Source: JALZVT01 sp039029135 (GTDB lineage: Bacteria > Pseudomonadota > Gammaproteobacteria > Pseudomonadales > Azotimanducaceae). Taken from it: DNA of 64,000 nucleotides. A program made the translations under genes and the position numbers. The stretch lies in assembly GCA_039029135.1 (NCBI GenBank), contig JBCCGT010000001.1, forward strand, positions 1 through 64,000. The letters run 5' to 3'. Each line of letters opens with the position of its first letter. The first letter of the stretch is position 1. This document shows positions 17,706-25,274 of the stretch, piece after piece. The notes under the pieces were generated by a model that worked only from the letters and a program-made list of their open reading frames with translations, had not been told where the DNA came from and searched no databases.

Positions 17706-18470
17706 CTAAGCTGCGCCGCCCGGGCGCGGCGGTCGACCCCGAGACCGCGTGCCAGACGCTCGCGCGCGATATGCCCGCCCCTCGCGCCCGTGCTCGTCAC
17801 GATGCAGCGCGAGGTCCACGACGGTCTTGACGATCACGAGCACGACGATCAGCGCAACGGGCGATCCCAGCGCATCTACGCCCAGCCCCCCGAACAGCAC
17901 TGCGATGTGCAGGATCACGATGCGCCGATACGGCGACGTCATCAGACTGCCGGGTGACTCGCGCAGATACTCGCCCTGACCGAAATAGTTGAACAACAGG
18001 GACACGCCGTGACTCACGAACAGCGCACCGACCGCCCACCACCAGAGCTGATCGGCCCGCGCAAAGATGCCCAGCGGTCCGAAGGTGTCGGCGCTAACCG
18101 GGGCGCCGAACAGATCCTGGATAAACGCGCCGTGTCCGTAGCAGAACGCACCGTAGTGCAGCGTAAAGAAGCACGCGCTATAGAGGCCCGACACATAGCG
18201 TCCGAGCCGCAGGCCCGCGTGCACCATCTTGATCAACGTGTAGGTCCCAAGGACGAGGTTTTCCGCCCAGTACAGCGTGATGACCGACCAGACATCCCAA
18301 TCCCACAGCAGGACCCCGACGAGCGGCAGCAGATTGACCAGCACCAGCAGCACGCCAGGCGGGCGCGCCAGCCAACCCGAGTCGAGGCCGGAAAGCGCTG
18401 CGGTTCCCGGTAAGACGTCCGCGAAATCATCGACCGGGGTCGCGCGCAATTCGTTCGCGGGCTGACTCAT
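17706..18470 (-). CDS. DUF6498-like membrane protein
   Basis: A 254-residue membrane protein with about six helices. The pattern LYWAENLVLGTYTLIKM, then FFTLHYGAFCYGHGAFI and a late FNYFGQGEYL matches the family of uncharacterised membrane proteins with conserved EN, HYG and HG motifs. The histidines could bind metal. The C-terminal 25 residues are basic and glycine-rich (RGRPPRPGGAA). It lies 30 bases before the NnrU-like gene on the same strand, so the two are probably cotranscribed. Confidence 0.65.
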   Translation of the reverse strand: MSQPANELRATPVDDFADVLPGTAALSGLDSGWLARPPGVLLVLVNLLPLVGVLLWDWDVWSVITLYWAENLVLGTYTLIKMVHAGLRLGRYVSGLYSACFFTLHYGAFCYGHGAFIQDLFGAPVSADTFGPLGIFARADQLWWWAVGALFVSHGVSLLFNYFGQGEYLRESPGSLMTSPYRRIVILHIAVLFGGLGVDALGSPVALIVVLVIVKTVVDLALHRDEHGREGRAYRARASGTRSRGRPPRPGGAA

Positions 18471-18511
18471 CGGGCGGGCTCGGCGCTGCGACGGTGCATC
18501 GGCAGGTCCTC

Positions 18512-18937
18512 TCAGTTCGTCGGTTCGATCATGAACCGACCGTTTGCCTCGACAACCACGGCGCCGGTATCCGCGCGGAGGGCCCTGCCGCTCAGATCGG
18601 CGAGGCGGCCCCGACGCCGTACCAGACTGCCCTCGAGTTCGACCGGCACACCAATCGGCGGCTTGTCACGGTAGCGGACCTCAGCCCGTGCGGTGAAGCA
18701 ACGCTCGCCCCGCAGGAACAGCCAATTCGCCATGACGTCATCGAGCAGCGAAAACAGCAGACCGCCGTGGGTGACGTTGTCATAGCCGATGTGCGCGGGC
18801 TCGGGCAACCATGTCGCACGACACAGGTCGCCGTCGAGCCGAAACTGTACCTTCAGTCCCGCCGCGTTGCCTGGACCGCAGACGAAGCACTGGTTGGCCT
18901 CGCTGTTGACCAGCGCCGCCGGATCGATCTCGCTCAT
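18512..18937 (-). CDS. PaaI-type hot-dog thioesterase
   Basis: A 141-residue protein with the hot-dog fold typical of PaaI/YiiD thioesterases. It has CFVCGPGNAAGLKVQFR at the N-terminus and the catalytic-loop segment YDNVTHGGLLFSLLDDVMANW, in which HGG and the following acidic residue are the usual active-site elements. It would hydrolyse acyl-CoA thioesters. ATG 18937 is chosen because GAGGAA lies 7 bases upstream; the longer frame upstream is shadow. The start faces the NUDIX gene across 208 bases. Confidence 0.85.
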   Translation of the reverse strand: MSEIDPAALVNSEANQCFVCGPGNAAGLKVQFRLDGDLCRATWLPEPAHIGYDNVTHGGLLFSLLDDVMANWLFLRGERCFTARAEVRYRDKPPIGVPVELEGSLVRRRGRLADLSGRALRADTGAVVVEANGRFMIEPTN

Positions 18938-19145
18938 GCCCGCGTTCCTCTTCGCTATCTTGTTCGCTGCTCTTTCTAACGGCGCACCGCGCGCGTGCGG
19001 CACAGTGTATGAAGTCGAACCGCCCAAACCCAGCGCCGCGACCCTGCGCGTCACGTCTCTTCCAACAGCGTCCGAAAGCGTCCGGGCGCGGATTCGACCG
19101 CGCAGACCCGACAAGCGCATCGCCCCCGCGTATAGTGATCGGGTT

Positions 19146-19772
19146 TTGATTACGCTCGACACGATCGCGGCCCGCCTGCGGGCCCACGAACCCGAACGCC
19201 ACACCCCGGGACCGCGCACACGCCAGGCCGCCGTTGCGATCATTCTCTGCGGAAGCGGTGCAGGCGGGCGCGATGCCGAGCGCGATATCCAGGTCGGCTT
19301 CATCCAGCGCGCCATGCGCGACGGCGACCCCTGGTCGGCGCAGATGGCTTTTCCGGGTGGCCACCGCGATCCGGAGGACGCGGACCTGAAAGCCGCGGCC
19401 GTGCGTGAAACGCGCGAAGAAATTGGCGTCGATCTGAGCGTCGCCGACTACTACGGCAGCATCGATCAGACCCACGCGATGCCGCGCGGGCGCAATATCG
19501 ACATGATCGTCGAGCCGCACGTGTTCCAATTGCCTCAGGTGCCCGACTCGACGCCCAACTACGAGGTGGCCGAGGTCGTGTGGGCGCCGCTCGGCGATCT
19601 GATGGGCAACCGCTGGCACGACACCGAGACCCGGCCGATGAACGGCACGCCGACCACGTTCAACGGCTACCGTCTGCCCCGCGGCCACTTCGTCTGGGGA
19701 CTGACCTACCGGATGCTGAAGGGCTTTTTCACGCTGATCGACCCGGACTGGCCGCTGCCGCCGGAACTGTAG
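19146..19772 (+). CDS. NUDIX hydrolase, CoA-pyrophosphatase-like
   Basis: A 208-residue NUDIX protein. The Nudix box region reads FPGGHRDPEDADLKAAAVRE, continuing into TREEIGVD, giving the metal-binding EE pair; the GGHRDPxDxD form is typical of the NudL/CoA diphosphatase group. It would hydrolyse CoA or related nucleotide diphosphates. No ATG or GTG precedes the domain in a sensible place, so the TTG at 19146 (MITLDTIAARLRAH) is taken as the start; the ribosome-binding site is weak. It ends 11 bases from the convergent Hsp70-like gene. Confidence 0.75.
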   Translation: MITLDTIAARLRAHEPERHTPGPRTRQAAVAIILCGSGAGGRDAERDIQVGFIQRAMRDGDPWSAQMAFPGGHRDPEDADLKAAAVRETREEIGVDLSVADYYGSIDQTHAMPRGRNIDMIVEPHVFQLPQVPDSTPNYEVAEVVWAPLGDLMGNRWHDTETRPMNGTPTTFNGYRLPRGHFVWGLTYRMLKGFFTLIDPDWPLPPEL

Positions 19773-19783
19773 GCAACCCGACC

Positions 19784-21178
19784 TTAAATGCCCGCGCCGG
19801 TCTGCCGTCGGTAGTCCGCAATGGCGAGACCCGCCGCGACGCTGGTGAACGGATCGTGCTCGCGCACCCGCGCGCCGAAGCGCTCCGTCAGGATGTTGCG
19901 TACGGCCGGGATGAGGGATGACCCGCCGGTCCCGAGCACGATGTCGATCGCGCTGGCGGGCAGACCCGCGCGACGCAGCGTCTCATCGACCGCCTGCTCC
20001 ACGGTATCGAGCTGGTCCTTGATCAGCGCCTCGAACTCGTTGCGCGTCATGCGCACCTCGATGTCGAGCTCGGGAATATCCAGCACGGCCTCTTCGGCGT
20101 GCGACAGTCGCGCCTTGAAGTCCTTGATCGTCTGAAACACGACATAAGACAGATTCTGCTGAATCAGCTCGCTCAGCCGCCTGAACTTGATCCGCGCCGG
20201 GCCGTCTTGCTCCAGACACTCGAGCACGGGCGTCGTGAAGCGGTTCTGGTTCAACGTATAAGACACCGCCCAGTTGACCAGCAGATCTTCGTAGTCCTCG
20301 AACGGGAACGGCGTGTCGATCTGCCGATCGAAGCCGCGCCGCACATAGCGCTCACCCTTGCCGAGTAGCGGGAACAGCAGCGCCCGAAACAAGCGCTGAT
20401 CGATGTGGTCACCGCCCAGCGGCACGCCGTAGGTGGTTACGACCGAGAACTCGCTGCCCGCGCGTCGCAGCACGCAAAAATCGAGCGTGCCGCCGCCGAA
20501 GTCGAGGGTGAGCAGGTGTTCGCCATCGACGCTCGCGTGGGCGTGCAGAAAGCTGACCGCCGCCGCGGTCGGTTCGGGATAGAACTCCCGCGTGGTGAAC
20601 CCCGCGTACTTGTAGGCCTCGCTGAGCCGCGTCATCGCAAGCTGGTTCTTGTGCTGATCGCGGCCTTCGAAATTCACCGGATGACCGATGAGCGCCCGCG
20701 CGACGGAAGCGTCGAGCGCCTGCAGCTGCCGTCGAATATGCACCAGAATGGGGGTGACCAGCGCGACCAGTCGAAAGGGCGCGTCGAATACCATCAGGCG
20801 CCGCACGTTGGGATCCCCGAGAAGCCGCTTGGTGCCGCGAAACAGCCGGCCCTGCAGGCCGGAATCCGCCGTGGGTTGGCCGTAGATCTTCGTCGTCAGC
20901 GTCTCCGGCGGCGGTCCGCCCGCACCGTGTCCACCGACGAGCAGCGTGCTCTCGCCGATGACTTCGGGAACGAGTTCGACGGTGCGACCCGTGTTGTCGG
21001 CGACGTAACGATCGATCGCGTCCTGGCCCGTCAACCGCTGCAGGTCGCGATCGAGATAGAGCGCGGACGGCATGATGTCGACGGCCTGCTCGAGCCGCGC
21101 GAAACGCAGCCGCTCGCCGTCGAAAACCGCCGCCGCGGAGTTCGTCGTGCCGAAATCAACGCCAATTCCAATAGTCAT
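19784..21178 (-). CDS. Hsp70-family protein without substrate-binding domain (YegD-like)
   Basis: A 464-residue actin-fold ATPase. The three nucleotide motifs are present: GVDFGTTNSA (phosphate 1, residues 6-15), LTLDFGGGTLDF (phosphate 2, about 225-236) and VLGTGGSSLIPAVR (adenosine, about 415-428). It ends soon after the last motif, so the beta-sandwich and lid of DnaK are absent, as in the E. coli YegD group. An insert with aromatic residues (DTPFPFEDYEDLLVNWAVSY) lies in the second lobe. The role is unknown; chaperone-like ATPase activity is inferred from the fold. Confidence 0.85.
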   Translation of the reverse strand: MTIGIGVDFGTTNSAAAVFDGERLRFARLEQAVDIMPSALYLDRDLQRLTGQDAIDRYVADNTGRTVELVPEVIGESTLLVGGHGAGGPPPETLTTKIYGQPTADSGLQGRLFRGTKRLLGDPNVRRLMVFDAPFRLVALVTPILVHIRRQLQALDASVARALIGHPVNFEGRDQHKNQLAMTRLSEAYKYAGFTTREFYPEPTAAAVSFLHAHASVDGEHLLTLDFGGGTLDFCVLRRAGSEFSVVTTYGVPLGGDHIDQRLFRALLFPLLGKGERYVRRGFDRQIDTPFPFEDYEDLLVNWAVSYTLNQNRFTTPVLECLEQDGPARIKFRRLSELIQQNLSYVVFQTIKDFKARLSHAEEAVLDIPELDIEVRMTRNEFEALIKDQLDTVEQAVDETLRRAGLPASAIDIVLGTGGSSLIPAVRNILTERFGARVREHDPFTSVAAGLAIADYRRQTGAGI

Positions 21179-21279
21179 GGCGCGCAGTGTAGTCGCGCGT
21201 TAGCGGCAACGGTAGCGGGCTGCGCGCCGACCGCGAACGACGACCAGCGTCCAAATCCGCGGCGGCTTAGAATGTGCCG

Positions 21280-21543
21280 ATGGCAGGCGACGACAGCAGC
21301 GATAAGGACCGTGGGCACGCGCCGTCGAACGCCCCAAGCGTGCGTGCATTCCCGACGGCCAGCGAACGAGCGAAACGAAAACGCGACGCGCGTAAGACGC
21401 GCGCGCGCGGCAAGACGCTGTGCGGTCGGGGATTCCACCAGTGGGTTGACGACAAGCGTCAGCAGTTCGACGTCAAATCGGGTCGGCTGGTTACGGCACA
21501 GCGCTGCGCGCGCTGCGGCGAGCGACGCAATCGTCTGACCTGA
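21280..21543 (+). CDS. Small basic zinc-ribbon-like protein
   Basis: An 87-residue protein. The N-terminal 40 residues are charged and low in complexity. The C-terminal half has GKTLCGRGFHQWVDDKRQQ, then RCARCGERRN, giving a Cys, a His and a CxxC that could form one zinc site. Similar short proteins ending in QRCARCG are, I believe, common in Gammaproteobacteria without assigned function. A TTAGAAT -10-like box lies just upstream at about 21267-21273. GTG 21274 is an alternative start. It is divergent from the Hsp70-like gene. Confidence 0.6.
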   Translation: MAGDDSSDKDRGHAPSNAPSVRAFPTASERAKRKRDARKTRARGKTLCGRGFHQWVDDKRQQFDVKSGRLVTAQRCARCGERRNRLT

Positions 21544-21559
21544 CCTTCGCGCCGGCGAG

Positions 21560-22222
<663 letters not shown>

Positions 22223-22351
22223 AGTTTCGTCTCCCTTGGGTGATACAATGAATTTATCACAGCCGTTGGCGTCAAAACGTTTCGCGGCCAACCGTTGTCG
22301 AATCCGTGCTGGATCACCGGCCTCTCACTGGAAGAGCGGTGGCTAACAGAG

Positions 22352-24181
22352 ATGCCTGCAAGCAAACTGAGACAGCCTATCAACACACAGACCAATCCCA
22401 GCCCCAGCCAAGCCCACTGTCCCCCAAGCGCCGGGGTCCCGGCGGACGGCAATCATGTACGACATAGCAGCGCTGCGCTGCGCGGTCTCTATCGCCTCCT
22501 TTGGGGCGGCACGCTCGCGATCGCCGTCGCAGCCTGTCAGTCGGTAACGACCACGCCCAATTACGACGTGCTGGCCGAGCGCGTCGGCGCCGGCGATGAG
22601 GTCAAGGTCGCCGATCTGCGCGCCGCCTTTTTCGCCGACGACGACAGCGTCGAAGAATTGGCCGCCATCATCGAGCTGGAGCGTCAGGCGCTGGCTCTGC
22701 TAGCAGACCAGCCGCTGCGCCTCGGCGCGATCGGCAATGCCATCCTCGAACGCAACTACGGCAGCCTGACGGGTCACCTCGCGCTGCAGCGCTTTTACGA
22801 ACACGTCGAGTCCCCCGACACCGCCGCGATCCACGCCGACTGGCTGGAGCGCATAAGCGCCTATATCGAGACGGCGGCCGGCAGCGCGGAAGATCCCTAT
22901 CCCGTACTCTCAAGCGCCGAGGCCGAGGCCTACCTGCTGCACCGCGATCAGGAGCTGGTGGGCTCGATGTACCACTCGCGCGAGGCGCACCCGCTGGTCC
23001 TGCTAACCGCGGCGACGGACGCAGCCTCACAGCGACTCATCAGCCGCTACTTCGATCTGAGCCGCAGCTTCGAGGTCGCGGCCCGCGATGCGAACGCCGC
23101 GCGCGCAGAGGCGGCGGCCAAGGCGGCCGCGGCCGGAGAGGCGAGCAGCAAGCCCGACCCGTTCGCACCCGGCGAACTGATCGGCCAGCTAGCGCAGGAG
23201 GGTGACACAGCCGCCCAGGCGTTCATCGGTACCTACATGGCGTCGAAGCCGCGCACCATCGACCAGGCGATCGAATGGCTGAAGCAGGCGAGCCAGCGCG
23301 GCAACGTCATCGCAAACCTGATGTTGGCGCGCGCGTATTGGAGCAAGGCACAGGGCACGACAGGCGCCGAGCGCCACGATTTTCGTGAGCTGATGGCCGA
23401 CAACTACACCCATGCCATCGCGCTCGGCTCCGACGAGGCCATGTTCTCGCTCGGCTCGATCTATCTGGCGGGCGAGTTCGGCGCCGACAACCGAGTTTCG
23501 GGGGTCGCCCTGCTCAAGCAGGCCGCCACGGCAAAGAACGTCAACGCAGGCCTGCTGCTGGCACACATGCACTATCGCGGCGAGGTGGTCGAACAGGATC
23601 TCGATGCCGCAGAGCAGTTCTTTCACGAGGCGGCCGCGACCGGCAGCCGCCGGGCCGCCCTGCAGTACGCGCGGTTTCTGTATCAGCCGCAGAACGAGCG
23701 TGCATTCAACACCAGCGCCGTGTCGTGGCTCGAAGATCTGGCCGCCCGCGACGACGCCGAGGCCATGCTGCTGCTCGGCAACCTGAACGCGCGCGGCATC
23801 GGCGTGGATCAGAACTATCGGCGGGCGCTCGGCTGGTTCAAGTCGGCCGTCAAGGTGCAGCCGGACGATGCCAACATCGTCAACGAGGTCGCCTGGACGC
23901 TAACCGTGACCGAGCTAGCCGAGCTGCGCAGCGCAAGCTACGCCCTGCGCATCATGAGTCGGATGATGGAGGGCGACGACAAGGCCCGCCGCAACCCCGC
24001 GTACCTCGACACCTGGGCCGCCGCCTACGCCGCGAACGGCAAGTTTGTGCGCGCGGTCGAGCTGCAGGAAGAAGCACTGGACGTCGCGCGCCAACTCGAC
24101 AACTTCGAGGGGATGGGCGAACTCGAGGAGCACCTGCAGACGTTCAACGATCGCGGCACGGTCATCGATCCCGTGCCGTGA
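22352..24181 (+). CDS. Sel1/TPR-repeat lipoprotein
   Basis: A protein of about 609 residues with a lipoprotein signal (GGTLAIAVAAC, then QSVTTTPNYD), preceded by an unusually long N-terminal region if ATG 22352 is right; the true start is uncertain. After an Ala/Glu-rich helical part come Sel1-like repeats from about 270 to 500 (TIDQAIEWLKQASQRGNVIANLMLARAYW; HAIALGSDEAMFSLGSIYLAGE; DAAEQFFHEAAATGSRRAALQYA; AMLLLGNLNARGIGVDQNYRRALGWFKSAV). These repeats make alpha-solenoids for protein contacts. Its stop overlaps the mnmH start (GTGA). Confidence 0.75.
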   Translation: MPASKLRQPINTQTNPSPSQAHCPPSAGVPADGNHVRHSSAALRGLYRLLWGGTLAIAVAACQSVTTTPNYDVLAERVGAGDEVKVADLRAAFFADDDSVEELAAIIELERQALALLADQPLRLGAIGNAILERNYGSLTGHLALQRFYEHVESPDTAAIHADWLERISAYIETAAGSAEDPYPVLSSAEAEAYLLHRDQELVGSMYHSREAHPLVLLTAATDAASQRLISRYFDLSRSFEVAARDANAARAEAAAKAAAAGEASSKPDPFAPGELIGQLAQEGDTAAQAFIGTYMASKPRTIDQAIEWLKQASQRGNVIANLMLARAYWSKAQGTTGAERHDFRELMADNYTHAIALGSDEAMFSLGSIYLAGEFGADNRVSGVALLKQAATAKNVNAGLLLAHMHYRGEVVEQDLDAAEQFFHEAAATGSRRAALQYARFLYQPQNERAFNTSAVSWLEDLAARDDAEAMLLLGNLNARGIGVDQNYRRALGWFKSAVKVQPDDANIVNEVAWTLTVTELAELRSASYALRIMSRMMEGDDKARRNPAYLDTWAAAYAANGKFVRAVELQEEALDVARQLDNFEGMGELEEHLQTFNDRGTVIDPVP

Positions 24182-25245
24182 CCGAGACCCTGTCCGCGGC
24201 GGATCTGCGCGACTGGCTGCGCGATGGGCGGCCGATTATCGATGTCCGCGCACCGACCGAATTCGCGCAGGGCAGCGTCACAGCCGCCGTTAACCTGCCC
24301 ATACTCGACGACGAGCAGCGCCACCAGGTCGGAATCCGGTTCAAGTCAGCCGGACAGGCGGCGGCGATTGAGCTAGGCGAAACGCTGGTGAGCGCCGAGC
24401 TGAAAACCGCCCGCGTCCATGCCTGGACGCAATATTCCGCACGCTTCCCCCTGGCACCAGCGGTCATGTGCTGGCGCGGCGGCCTGCGTTCCGGCTACGC
24501 GGTCGAATGGCTGCGCGAAGCGGGCGTCAGCGCCCCGCGAATCGAAGGCGGATTCAAACGGCTGCGACATCTGTGTCTGGCCGAGCTAGACGCCTTCGCC
24601 GACCGCGACGACTGGCTCGTGATCGGCGGCCGCACGGGCAGCGGCAAGACGAGCGTGCTCGGCGCGCTGGATGGCGCGATCGATCTAGAGGGCTACGCGA
24701 ACCATCGCGGCTCTGCGTTCGGCGGCCTGCCCGAGGGCCAGCCGACGCCGATCGCCTTCGAGAACGCGCTGGCCATCGCTGCGCTGCGACACACCGCGGA
24801 CCGGATCGTCGTCGAGGACGAGGGTCGTCTGATCGGCCGACTCGGCGTGCCGCGCGCCTGGCACGAACGCATGCAGCGCGCGCCGATTGCGCTGGTCGAG
24901 GTCCCGCGTGAGGCCCGCGTGGCGCACATCTTCGCCGAGTACGTCGGCGACCGCGTCACCGAGCGCGATCTCGCCGTGCACTATCTGGCGGCGCTGGACA
25001 GGATTCGCAAACGGCTGGGCGGCGATCGCCACAGAATCGTCGGCGAGATGATTACCGACGCCTTCGCGACCGGCGACGCCGAGGGCCATCGACGCTGGAT
25101 CGAGCGCCTGCTCGAGTGGTACTACGATCCGATGTATGACTATCAGCTAGACCGCAAGCGCGAGCGCATTGTGGCCCGCGGCTCGCGTCAGGAGATCATC
25201 GACTTCGTGACGCGGTCATCGCCCGCCATCGAGATTGCCCGCTAA
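24178..25245 (+). CDS. mnmH: tRNA 2-selenouridine synthase MnmH (SelU)
   Basis: A 355-residue enzyme that replaces sulfur of 2-thiouridine by selenium at the tRNA wobble position, using selenophosphate. An N-terminal rhodanese domain begins LSAADLRDWLRDGRPIIDVRAPTEF and carries the active cysteine in VMCWRGGLRSGY (about 97-108). A P-loop follows (GGRTGSGKTS, about 150), then LEGYANHRGSAFGGLPEGQPT, typical of the family. GTG 24178 overlaps the preceding stop by four bases. No selD is in the window; selenophosphate would have to be made elsewhere. Confidence 0.92.
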   Translation: MTETLSAADLRDWLRDGRPIIDVRAPTEFAQGSVTAAVNLPILDDEQRHQVGIRFKSAGQAAAIELGETLVSAELKTARVHAWTQYSARFPLAPAVMCWRGGLRSGYAVEWLREAGVSAPRIEGGFKRLRHLCLAELDAFADRDDWLVIGGRTGSGKTSVLGALDGAIDLEGYANHRGSAFGGLPEGQPTPIAFENALAIAALRHTADRIVVEDEGRLIGRLGVPRAWHERMQRAPIALVEVPREARVAHIFAEYVGDRVTERDLAVHYLAALDRIRKRLGGDRHRIVGEMITDAFATGDAEGHRRWIERLLEWYYDPMYDYQLDRKRERIVARGSRQEIIDFVTRSSPAIEIAR

Positions 25246-25274
25246 GCCGCGTCGACACCCCACGTTAGCCCGCG

